64,000 nucleotides of DNA from Nipponacmea schrenckii (taxonomy: Eukaryota > Mollusca > Gastropoda > Lottiidae): assembly GCA_030562195.1 (NCBI GenBank), contig CM060200.1:20933023-20997022 (forward strand), read 5' to 3'. Below the pieces are notes generated by a model. It saw only the letters and a program-made list of their open reading frames with translations. It was not told the origin of the DNA and did no database searches. Shown here piece by piece: positions 47,732 to 57,979 of this stretch. Position numbers and translations under genes: made by a program. Every line of letters starts with the position of its first letter. Position 1 is the stretch's first letter.

Positions 47732-49780
47732 TCAATCATACCAATATTGTCGTTTAGTGTGATAACGGCTGAAGCAATTAGAAGCACCGGTTCCGATGCA
47801 CAAAAAAACATTGCAAGTGGAACACCTGTACACAGTTTTATGGACTTTCGGAAGATCTTTAGATGATGCATCTTTATTATGCAGCTTGGCTCGACGGCAT
47901 CGCTCTAAACAAACAACACAGCGGTTGCTCCTAGATGCTCCTGGTGCGTGTTCTACCAAGTGGAGTGGTGTTTCTGGGTAGTTTTGTAATCGAGTCTCGT
48001 CTGCAATGAAGCCTCGACCAGAACGTATAGCTGACTCTCGTCTAAAATCACCAATTAGTTCAATGCACAATCTTTCAATATAACCATGGAAGGTTAAATT
48101 TCTACCGGGAGTTCCATTAGGTTTTACACTTTGATAGATGACAAAAGAATTGAATGTTGCCCACATAAAAAATTTTACAGTGAGTCTACGTGGCCATCTG
48201 TAATGCCTTCTACATCGTTGAAGGCGGGTCAGTTGGTCATTTCGGTCAGTTCCACCCATGAAAAGATTGTAGGTTTTAACCGGTTTTGGACAATTAACAT
48301 CAACCCGTCTATGTTCCTGTGCATTGTACCGTAATACGGTCTCCATCGGGGAGTCGATTTGAGTTGAAGATACAAAATAAATGGGTCGTTTATCACACCA
48401 CACTAAAGCAGCACATTTGCCGTCGAAAAGAAGATTTGATGATCCACGAACCATTTGCTTTTGAACAAGTACCTTAGGAAAACCCTTTCTGCTTGGCATA
48501 ACAGTTCCGCACATAAGAGTTTTTCTGTCCAACAAAATTTCACATAATGCGACTGATGTATAAAAACGATCTGTAAACAGACAATAATACTGACCAACAT
48601 ACGGTGCGCTGAGTCGGATAACCAAGTTTCCTGTGACACCGAGATCCACAATTGTATTTTGATTGTCCACCTTGCCTACATAGATTTCAGCATTCAGTAT
48701 ATACCCAGATTTTCCCTCACACAATAAAAATGACTTCAATCCCCATTTTACAGGTTTTGATTTTATATATTGTTTGATGGATATGGAGTTTTTACATGGA
48801 ATCATTTCTTCATCAAGCGATAGTTGCTGCTCAGTTACATAATAATACCTAAATTTATTGAGTAAATAATTCAATATTGGTCTATTCTTGTAGATTTTAT
48901 CAGATTTATCAAGGGTGTTACTATTCTCATTCACACAGTGCAAGAGTGTCCATATAGCCAGGAATCGGTCACGTGACATTACTTTTTGAAATCCAGGTGT
49001 GTATGTTATAGGGTGATTGCGATCGAGATTCCAATAAGATTCATATCTGTCTTTATGAACGAGCATTTCCATTGTTATGCGGAGGCCAAAAAAGGCTTTT
49101 AGTTCTCGGGATGTAACGGGTGTGAAATTCTTTGCAACATAATTATTGGGTTTGGCCTGTTTCACGTATTCAGCTTGACGATTTGTTTCAGTTACGAAAA
49201 GGTCCCATATTTCTGCAGGCAAAAAAAGTTCAAGGCATTGTAATGGTGTTGAATTTTCATAAAAATCCTGGGGGATATTTTTTATTCCTGAGGGTTCATT
49301 TGGAAAAAAATCATTTTCAGTAAAATCAGCTGGGTTTGTATCCCAACCTGGAGGGGGTATAATATCTCTACGGGTAATATCTTGCCGTCCTTTCCCTTTT
49401 CTTTTACCAACGTTGGGCTGCCCATGTCGCCTGACTGCAGGCCGAGGCGGTGATGTAGAACTAGAAGGCAAGCCCATTGCAAAAACTTCATTTTGGGTAT
49501 TTGATAAATGATCATTATCGCTATCATCATCAGAAGAGGATGGAAAATCCCCTGCAGCAGATTGCTGACGGCTAGTCAATCGAGCACCGAAACCTGTGAC
49601 ATTTCTTACAGTGTTTTGTTTTGATGACGCAACGTAAACAAAGCCATCAAGTACGCTTTCGTCTTCACTCTCGGTCTCAAAATCATCAGAATGACCGTAA
49701 TTTTCTTCATCTAGATCTTCCCCAGAATCACTGTCATTTATTAGTTTAATGACGTCACACGTTTTTAACCTTTTGGCCAT
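47732..49780 (-). CDS. PiggyBac transposase, full-length ORF (682 residues)
   Basis: A single uninterrupted frame from ATG (49780) to stop. The N-terminal ~110 residues are acidic and Ser-rich (LINDSDSGEDLDEENYG), as usual for this family. The DDE domain follows: D323 in QLSLDEEMIP, D404 in CLFTDRFYTS and D512 in FMGGTDRNDQ, at positions expected for the piggyBac catalytic aspartates, with the RRHYRWPRRLTVKFFMWATF block after the third. The C-terminus has a cysteine-rich zinc-binding domain (CVVCLERC, then YRCSTCNVFLC and C-F-S-R-Y-H). Lying inside TTAA-flanked inverted ends with no disabling mutation, it may be a recently active copy; domestication into a host gene is less likely because the element ends are present. 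Confidence 0.93.
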   Translation of the reverse strand: MAKRLKTCDVIKLINDSDSGEDLDEENYGHSDDFETESEDESVLDGFVYVASSKQNTVRNVTGFGARLTSRQQSAAGDFPSSSDDDSDNDHLSNTQNEVFAMGLPSSSTSPPRPAVRRHGQPNVGKRKGKGRQDITRRDIIPPPGWDTNPADFTENDFFPNEPSGIKNIPQDFYENSTPLQCLELFLPAEIWDLFVTETNRQAEYVKQAKPNNYVAKNFTPVTSRELKAFFGLRITMEMLVHKDRYESYWNLDRNHPITYTPGFQKVMSRDRFLAIWTLLHCVNENSNTLDKSDKIYKNRPILNYLLNKFRYYYVTEQQLSLDEEMIPCKNSISIKQYIKSKPVKWGLKSFLLCEGKSGYILNAEIYVGKVDNQNTIVDLGVTGNLVIRLSAPYVGQYYCLFTDRFYTSVALCEILLDRKTLMCGTVMPSRKGFPKVLVQKQMVRGSSNLLFDGKCAALVWCDKRPIYFVSSTQIDSPMETVLRYNAQEHRRVDVNCPKPVKTYNLFMGGTDRNDQLTRLQRCRRHYRWPRRLTVKFFMWATFNSFVIYQSVKPNGTPGRNLTFHGYIERLCIELIGDFRRESAIRSGRGFIADETRLQNYPETPLHLVEHAPGASRSNRCVVCLERCRRAKLHNKDASSKDLPKVHKTVYRCSTCNVFLCIGTGASNCFSRYHTKRQYWYD

Positions 49781-50148
49781 TTTTCAGTAAATTTTAATCG
49801 AAATAAACAGCGAATTTCGGAAAATTGATGATAAATAGTCGTCTGCTATATTTAGCTGTGACCTGAATAGAAATCACTTTGATTGGCTGATAAGTTACTT
49901 AGCGACGTGTAAACAACCAATGAAAAGCGTGGAAGCGGCTCATAGGGGATATAACACACATGTCGGTAGGCCGCTATAGCGGCTCATCGGGTTCAAAGGG
50001 TATTAAAACTTCTTCAATAATACACACGGTTAAAATTGGGAATATTTTCAGCATTTGACAACTTACTGATATCCTTCAGACGTTGTAATATTAAATTTGA
50101 TGCATAATTTATCATTCAACTAATATCGTTGAAAAAGATGGATTGTCA

Positions 50149-50275
50149 TTAGGTTCGTGTCTGGATCTGCGAGTATACGGAGCTAGGCAAGATGCGAAGT
50201 TTCTTATGACGTGGACCTTCGTAATGAATTGGGAAAACGAATGTAAATCCTTCTAATAATTTTAACGCGCTGTTT
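50149..50275 (-). pseudogene. Possible second fragment of a DIRS/Ngaro ORF2 N-terminus
   Basis: The minus strand reads LLEGFTFVFPIHYEGPR, resembling the segment just before the NLKSA motif in these reverse transcriptases. The main remnant has its own copy of that GPR segment near 47000, so this would be a separate copy or a duplicated piece rather than a simple continuation. The match is short. Confidence 0.3.
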
Positions 50276-52098
50276 TTATACGCCCACATGGAAATGTGGA
50301 CGTATATTTCCGTCACCCCTGTCCGTCCGTCCGTCGGTATACATGTATATATTGATGATATCTCGGTCAAGTTCGAAAATGGAAATTTTCGCATGAACGG
50401 TTTTTGAGTTATTGCCCTTGACTTAGTAAAAACGCGTCAAATTTGGGTTGTATCCACAATAGAGGCTACAGTTTTTATCCGATCTTAATGAAACTTGGTA
50501 TACATGTATATATTGATGATATCACGGTCAAGTTCGAAAATTGAAATTATCGAATGAATGGATTTTGAGTTATTGCCCTTGACTTAGTAAAAACACGTCA
50601 AATTTGGGTTGTATCCACAATAGAGGCTACAGTTTTTATCAGATCTTAATGAAACTTGGTATACATGCATATATTGATTATATCTCGGTCAAGTTCGAAA
50701 ATGGAAATTTTCGCATGAAAGGTTTTTGAGTTATTGCCCTTGACTTAGTAAAAACGCGTCAAATTTGGGTTGTATCCACAATAGAGGCTATAGTTTTTAT
50801 CCGATCTTAATGAAACTTGGTATACATGTATATATTGATGATATCTCGGTCAAGTTCGAAAATTGAAATTATCGAATGAACGGATTTTGAGTTATTGCCC
50901 TTGACTTAGTAAAAACGTGTCAAATTTGGGTTGTATTCACGATAGAAGCTACAGTTTTTATCCGATCTTAATGAAACTTGGTATACATGTATATATTGAT
51001 GATATCTCGGTCAAGTTCGAAAATGGAAATTATCGCATGAACGGTTTTTGAGTTATTGCACTTGACTTAGTAAAAACGCGTCAAATTTGGGTTGTATTCA
51101 CAATAGAGGCTACAGTTTTTATCCGATCTTAATGAAACTTGGTATACATGTATATATTGATGATATCTCAGTCAAGTTCGAAAAATGAAATTATCGAATG
51201 AACGGATTTTGAGTTATTGCCCTTGACTTAGTAAAAACGTGTCAAATTTGGGTTGTATTCACGATAGAAGCTACAGTTTTTATCCGATCTTAATGAAACT
51301 TGGTATACATGTATATATTGATGATATCTCGGTCAAGTTCGAAAATGGAAATTATCGCATGAACGGTTTTTGAGTTATTGCACTTGACTTAGTAAAAACG
51401 CGTCAAATTTGGGTTGTATCCACAATAGAGGCTACAGTTTTTATCGATCTTAATGAAACTTGGTATACATGTATATATTGATGATATCTCAGTCAAGTTC
51501 GAAAATGAAAATTATTGCATGCACGTTTTTTGAGTTATTGCCCTTCGTAAAAACGCGTCAAATTTGGGTTATATCCACGATATAGGCTACAGTTTTTATC
51601 AGAATTAAATTTACTGATTTTGATGAATACTTGGTAATTCCGACAATAGAAATTGATAAAAATTATTATTCTGTAGACACTGAGCTCAATTCTGGTTTTA
51701 ATAATTGGTATAGATTTTGTACAGATGTCAACATTTGACGATTTTTAAAAGTTTTGAGTTATTGCCCCTGCCTCTATATTTGTTGTAGACAAAATAGAAG
51801 CTACAATTTTCAATGGATTTAAATGAAACTTGGTGTGAGCATTGGAATTGATAAGACACAGTCAAGTTCGAATTTGATGATTTTTCGATGAACAGTTTTT
51901 TAGTTATTGCCCTTGATTTAGTAAGATTGTGTCAAAATTTTTTTGTGGTTCAATAGAAGCTACAATTTTCAATGGATTTTGATGAAACTTGGTGTTTTTG
52001 AGTTTTTGCCCTAGACTTCAATATCCATTTAGTGAATGTTTTTGAGTCATTGCTGTATTTATTTTTCAAATTCAATGCTGCCAGTGGGCGTATGTTAC
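50276..52098 (+). mobile_element. GGGCGTAT-type element with 161-bp tandem repeat interior
   Basis: The 5' end TTTATACGCCCACATGGAAA forms a hairpin with ATGTGGACGTATAT, then CCTGTCCGTCCGTCCGTC. The 3' end is GTGGGCGTATGTTACCTTG. Between them the AAACTTGGTATACATG word recurs at 50491, 50652, 50813, 50974, 51135, 51296 and 51456, i.e. exactly 161 bases apart (once 160). Farther right the repeats decay (51600-52080). Two unit types alternate. No protein-coding capacity, so non-autonomous or replicated by an unknown route. Confidence 0.9.
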
Positions 52099-52164
52099 CT
52101 TGCCTGGCAAGCTATCTTTATCTGGATATTGTGCTAAGGCGGACTTTAAATTTTTATATTAATT

Positions 52165-53690
52165 GGCGTTGTTCTTTTCTCCAAAATTTCCATGCATGTA
52201 AATGTTTGGGGCCCCTAAATCTAAATCAGAATTACCTGGAGCTCTTAAATTATGATTATTATAAGGACGGCCATTCTGATTCCATGAAGTCGTGTAGGCC
52301 TAATTTGTGTTTTGAGCATTATTAACATCATGTGGCGACGGTTTGCTATAACAACTCAGAGAGGGATGCGAGGTATGTATGTTTTTTTTAGTGCAATTGG
52401 ACTAAATAAACCTACCCTGATAGTTGAAATCAAAGCAATTTATTCAATGTCCAGTTAGTCATGGAAGCTGAATCATGCATAAACAAAAGCCATAGCTTAC
52501 TATCTATTGCCTCCCAGGGAATATCCATATTGTGAGAGCGTTTTAGACGAGATTGCTCGTCGTAGCACTTCCATCCAATGCATTTTACCCCGGAAGCTCC
52601 CATCCTTACCTGGCTAGTGTATTTAAGAATACCCTGCGTTTCTTCGGGATGTGCCAACAAATACACAGCCATATAAGCTAAAAATGCATCCGTCCATTAT
52701 CTATGTTAGTACCGTAATTTGACTTTTCTTTGATTTTTAAATAGCAACTATTTCACCTCTTAAAATAGCCAAACGTCTTTCGATGCTATCGGGATCGACC
52801 GGATTATCGAGGAAAACAGAGAGGTCAACATAATCGCCATTATAAACCTTTTCCCTACACGCTTGTGATATATTACCACCCAGTTGGTCTGTATGAGGCT
52901 TAATGGGAGGAGGACAATCTTCCTCGTAATCAGTTGAAAAAGGATCAGGGTTTGAAACTATAGGCCTACTATTACTTTTAGCATAGTTTCTAATAATTTG
53001 AGTATTACCATGAAAGGGGTTAGTGCGTGTACCTGATGTAGAAGATGGCGTTGCTGGAACGGTGTCTTTTATTTGCACACTCGACACACTCTACACATTG
53101 CAAACTTTGAGACAATTCGCCTACTTATTACCGCCAATAAAATTTCGTACAAATTTCTGAATCATGTCTTTTTGAAATAAAAAATCGAAGTCTCAGTCTA
53201 AAACGAATGCTTCTAAATGGAAATGTGAAATTTGGAATCATTGAAATAAAAAAAGGTTAAATTTGCTATTAGACTCATGGACTCATATAGAAATTAATAT
53301 GTACGACTTATGTTTAGAAAGGGTTTAAATAAAAAAAAACAGTTCCGTATAATTTCCTTTTTTTATTTCAAAAAGACATGTTTCTCAAATTTGTATGAAA
53401 TTTTATTTGCGGTAAAAAGGGGGCGAATGGTCTCAAAGTGTGAAGTGTGTGGAGTGTGTGCATGGAGTGTGCAAATAAAAGACTTCCTGCTCCTTTGAAC
53501 CAGTATCTGTTGAAGAGGTATTAGGCCCACTAAGTAGTGGTAAATTAAATCACCAATAATCTGATCATTTAGATCATCGCAGACTAACACAGCTGCTGCA
53601 CTTGGAATGGTACCAGAAGATTTTGACTTGCAACTTGCTCCTTAAGCGGCATTGCTCTTGATCTTGCACGTTTCGAAGTTGACATGGCTT
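52165..53690 (-). pseudogene. Ngaro/DIRS ORF1 (gag-like) remnant
   Basis: On the minus strand: an N-terminal piece MSTSKRARSRAMPLKEQVA (near 53685), a piece with GGNISQACREKVYNGDYVDL and SVFLDNPVD (52737-53087), then across a frame break WTDAFLAYMAVYLLAHPEE, GWKCYDEQSRLK and PWEAIDSKLWLLFM (52430-52700), and a tail GRPYNNHNLRAPGNSDLDL down to about 52165. The central blocks match ORF1 proteins of Ngaro-type elements as I know them. It is broken by at least one frameshift and by the inverted-repeat insertion at 53064-53483. Orientation agrees with the retroelement at 43562-47130, so it may be the 5' part of the same original insertion. Confidence 0.65.
53064..53483. mobile_element. Inverted-repeat insertion, about 420 bp, inside the ORF1 remnant
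   Basis: The left arm (from GTCTTTTATTTGCACACTC, 53064-53185) is the diverged reverse complement of the right arm (about 53351-53483, ending GAGTGTGCAAATAAAAGAC). Shared landmarks are ACTTTGAGAC, TTCGCC, TACCGC, AATAAAATTTC, ACAAATTT and CATGTCTTTTTGAAATAAAAAA. Arms of about 120 bases flank a spacer of about 165 bases. No ORF of its own. Confidence 0.7.
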
Positions 53691-54761
53691 GAGTTGAGTT
53701 GAATATTAGGCCTATGTTTCATATTGAAATAAATTATATTATTGTATTATTCTTATCTTACAATTTTTGGTTATCTGGGAACATCTCTGGCATCAAGTCC
53801 GTGGTCACAAGTGGTCAACATGAAACATCTGTTGTTCTAATCATCACTTCTACTGACGACCAACCCAGACTTGTGAAATACAAAACCATCTTCTCAAAAG
53901 AGCAATGAGTATTTTTACATTTGGACGCTTGAAATAACTTCTAGTTAACAGTTACATTTCGACTATCCCATCGGACAGTCTATTTTGATTCGTAGGATCA
54001 GCGACAGCAACAGTCTGTGACCTAGTTTTACAGCATTAATGATTGCTATTGCCCTAGACTAGGTTTAAGTTATTATTAATTTCAATTTAGCGACTTGACC
54101 CGACCTACATAATATTCTAATCAGGAACTGGCCTGGTTTCTTGAGTAAATTGTTCAGCATTGGCACAAAACAATCACCAAGAATATATCGATTTACGTTA
54201 ATTTAACACAGGCTGGTTAAGACCATTTTAACCTCGACTTCAACGAGTTGCAGAGAAAGCATTATAAAGGTGGAAAGATCCGATGGTCAGTTCTGAAATG
54301 TTTACATGAAAGCTGAATAAATCACACACACAAAGTTCACCTGCGCTAAACTGTGGAATATTATTTGCAAGTATTGACTTGTACCGACTTGAAAATATTT
54401 ACAACCAATCTCTAGGGGCTACGGAACATGCTTTATATGGAACACAATTCCATGCTTCGAGAGAAAGAATGTTTCCATATATGGAAATTATCAGTGGAAG
54501 ATTTCTATTTATAGTAATATTATCCGAGAGTTGTCAAAAGAAAACGAATGTGGGTTAACGAGGTGACCATTGAGAGGTGTTGGTTGCTAGACCAGTTTCC
54601 GCGTTAAATTATCAAGCTGACAGACTTTTTTAGACATTTCATACACCTAAGAGATTTAACCATTTGACCTGTACAGTAACCTTCTGACTCTTTTAACTCT
54701 ATAACTGTTGTGTTTAACTAGGTTGGTCAAAACTATGGCTGTATCCTCTGCAGTGTAATAA
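53691..54761. other. Intergenic, no recognisable gene
   Basis: AT-rich, one short plus-strand ORF (53699-53908) without family resemblance. Confidence 0.4.
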
Positions 54762-54905
54762 CCAGAGACCCCGGTGCTACAGACTGTGTATGTTAAAGAT
54801 CCCTTAACAGTTGGAAATCGCGAAATTTCTCTTTGGTCTTGGCCCGTTTGCGGTAGTATATTAGATCAGAAGAGTAGGGCGTAAAACTCCATCCATTTAA
54901 ATTTC
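54762..54905 (+). repeat. SINE-like repeat copy
   Basis: The blocks GAGACCCCGGTGCTACAGAC, TGTATGTTAAAGATCCC, AACAGTTGGAAATCGCG and the 3' module AGAAGAGTAGGGCGTAAAAC plus TCCATCCATTT match the other copies; the 3' module recurs alone at 58978-59032. Confidence 0.65.
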
Positions 54906-57043
54906 AAGGAGTGGGTACAAAAGGCGAAAACCTGTTCCTTGATCCTATGTAAATAAATATTGTTTATACAAAAGAAAATGCATTTCTCCGTTTTGCAAAG
55001 TTTGCTCGATAGACTCCTTTTCAAACAAGGAAAATTAAAGTAAATTAACATAATAATAATAAACTCTTTATTTTACATGGGTCAGAATTAGGCCAAATAC
55101 ACATGGTGTTGTATCACATTCAGCCCATGGGGCATTACATTGGGAAAAAAAGGGAGAAAAAAAGAAAGAAAAAAATGAAAAAATCGAAAATACATAATAT
55201 CTCAATATACAATTCGTCTGAAATACTAAAAATACACTATTACATGTGTATAAATGTTGATTTATGTTGGCAATCATGTACTGACCACAAAATAAGTATA
55301 CAATACTCCGGTAAAATTTTGTTTAAAATACAAGACGCATGAAATGGAAATTTTAACTTACATTTTGGGTTTTAACTGGATGTAATATATAGCTCCCGGC
55401 ATGACACGACCGTAAAAAATCCATTTATTATTTCAAAGTACATTTTATTTAAAATACACAATTACATGTGTAAATAAATATTTTATACAAAAGGATAATG
55501 CATTCAGCAAAAACCATATATCATTTCAAGACTCTTTAAAACAAGGAAAAGAATTCCAAAGCGTCAGTGATGGGTCGTCCAACCGTCCTCCATTTATGTT
55601 GTTATTTTCTATGTAGGATGATAGGATTTGTATGCTAAGATCATTTAAGGATGTTTCTCATTCAGACAGTAATAATTTAGATTTAAATGGTTGTTAGGCC
55701 AAAATAGAATTGTGGGTTTGATATACCTGTGAGAAAGGAAATAAGAAATATTTTAAATTACTTAAATCATTAAACAAGAAAAATACAATTGTTCAAAGAG
55801 CTCAGAAAGAATTACAATATGTTGAAAAGAAATTAAACATGAAGAAATGGAGCGAACAGTAGCTAATGTCCGTTCTTGACCTTCTACATTATATACTTTT
55901 ATATAATTATAACAACTGACCAATGGCTAGTAAGAAAAGCAGGTTGAATGACTGGAGGGTTATTGATTAGGGTAGGTTCTACTTGATAAATTCTGGATAT
56001 ATACTAGTAAAACACTATGTACTGACAAACTAAACCCATGATATATTAAGTCTGATGTACAATACCATCGTTTCGGCCAATGACGTCTACAAATGGGAAT
56101 AATCTGATAAAGTGTTTAATGGCATCGAGTAACAGCCATGCCAAGACTATATCAATCTGTCGAGTATTCAAGATAATCAGTTAGTGGTTGTTGTAATTAA
56201 GTCATCGGATACCAATAGACCACAAAACCAATGTCCACTTGCCACTACTGTGCCTATACTCAAAATGATCATGATCCCATAATGAAATTCGTAATTCGTA
56301 AAGACTGTAAATGAGCATGCTTGAGCCGAAGTATGCCAGAGGTCAATCGTATTATAATGCAAAAGATATGCCTAGTTTCGGTTGCCCACAATCAATGCTT
56401 AGGGAGTTTCCAAATAGAAAACACCCACCAATCCAAGCATGAATCCAGTTACTCATGAACTCAATCTCAATCAAACCAGGGTTTTGCATACATAAATTTA
56501 TGATCCCTGCCCTGTGTAACAACAAGCCAGGATGATCAAGATTCCAATTAGAATTGATTGGCTGATGCAGTTTTGTAGAAGACTAGCCATCGCATTAAAT
56601 GTGCTAAATATGCAATGCAGGTACCTCAAAAAACTAAGTGTCGTCATTGCTGCAAATCCAACTCGACCAGCAGCAAAGTAATTACCAGTTTGTGAAAATG
56701 ACCTTGATATCTGTTTATCTCATAATCAGTGAAAAACAAGAGAGCTACAAAAGCAAGATCTATAGACCATTGAACTAATGAAATGAAACCACAGATCAAT
56801 ATATCTTCTGATATTTCAAATTTAATAAATTCATGTCTTTCTGGATTAAAATGGAAAAGCTTGTTGTCAAATCACGGTTAAGGTTACTTTGGATCCAATT
56901 CGTCGAAATTATTCCACTTATCGGGTAACTTGCAAATAGTTAACATGTTAAGTGGCATTTCATTTCAAATGTAAAATAAATCATAAATAACAAGAAAACC
57001 CTACTTACTGGATGTATCTTGGTCAACTGCTAGCAACATCAAG
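54906..57043. other. Intergenic with locally repeated AT-rich segments
   Basis: A segment near 54946-55040 (TAAATAAATATTGTTTATAC, AAAATGCATT, AAACAAGGAAAA) recurs diverged near 55466-55550, and a shorter piece (TACATGTGTA) also near 55242. An A-rich stretch (55140-55185) creates lysine-rich ORFs of no significance. No gene recognised. Confidence 0.45.
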
Positions 57044-57979
57044 TTGTTTGAGCACAAGTGGAAGATTGCTGTTAAAGTATTTTTCAAACCTACCGATACC
57101 CACCAACTTTTATTGAAAAGCTCTTTTCATCCTAAGCATACATTTTCAGGCATAATAAAATCGCAAGTTCTACGGTTCCGTAGAATTTGCACCAGAACAG
57201 AGGATTTTGATGATGCGTGCCAATTAGTCTTTAAGAAATTGCGAGAGCGGGGATATTCAAAACGATATCTCCGCAGCATTAAAAGCAAAACTCTTTCTGA
57301 AATTGAGAACTGGAATACAATCCTCGTTCCGGTAAACTCTAATCAATCTTTCGGATCACGGCCGTGCAGATCTACAAGATGTAGAACCTGCGAGCATATT
57401 TTAACAACCAATTCCTTCTCTAATAAACATAACGGTAAACAATTCGCGATTAACGGCTTACTTTCTTGTACCACTACTAATATTATTTACCTAATTTCAT
57501 GCGACAAATGCCATTTACAGTACGTAGGCGAAACTCAAAACTCTTTGAGAGAAAGAATTAACGGTCATCGGTTCGACATCTCCCATCACCTGGATAAACC
57601 TATTGGGAACCATTTCAATTCCGTCAACCATTCCTTAGCAGATATGAAAGTGACACCCATTGAAAAAGTCATCACAGAAGAAGACACCAACCCTAAGAGT
57701 ACAAGACTATACAGGGAGAGCTTTTGGATGAATCAACTAAAAACCATTTCACCCTCTGGATTAAATATACAGTTTGATTCTCAAATAATCCCATTTGTTG
57801 CTCCATTCAATAACATTTCTTGCCAAGCATCCCGAATCATCAAAAGATACTATACCGAATTACAAAATAAATTTCCCACTGTTTTTTACAAAAAATTAGT
57901 CATAGCATATTCAAAAAATAAAAATCTACAAGATATACTTGTTCGTGGTAGACTTGACTCTATCGATAATGTAGAATGA
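57044..57979 (+). pseudogene. Penelope-like element 3' part: RT C-terminus plus GIY-YIG endonuclease (5' truncated)
   Basis: An open frame of 311 codons with no ATG at its left edge, i.e. a cut-off end. Residues 14-45 (FKPTDTHQLLLKSSFHPKH...) match the region after the RT palm in Penelope-like elements. A Cys cluster C108-x4-C113-x2-C116 precedes the endonuclease. The GIY-YIG domain shows IIYLISC (147-153), QYVGET (159-164), R169/R171 and catalytic Glu in RESFWMNQL (E225), then PSGLNIQ. All key endonuclease residues are present and the frame is intact, but the RT catalytic core is missing upstream, so the copy cannot move alone. 5' truncation is normal for target-primed insertion. Confidence 0.85.

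Larger units (their letters stand above)
47563..50002 (-). mobile_element. Apparently autonomous piggyBac element, about 2.44 kb
   Basis: TTAA at 47559-47562 and 50003-50006 bracket the element. Close inside are the inverted words CTTTGAACCC (47565-47574) and GGGTTCAAAG (49989-49998). Subterminal repeats are present: ATAACGTCAT-type words near 47585-47640 on the left, and GCGGCTCAT twice plus the palindrome CCGCTATAGCGG near 49935-49990 on the right. Such motifs often serve as transposase sites (inference). The transposase ORF fills the interior. The TIR identity is short, so exact ends need confirmation. Confidence 0.75.

Noticed and set aside
55103..55342. Lysine-rich 79-codon ORF
   Set aside because: Created by an A-rich tract near 55140-55185; low complexity.
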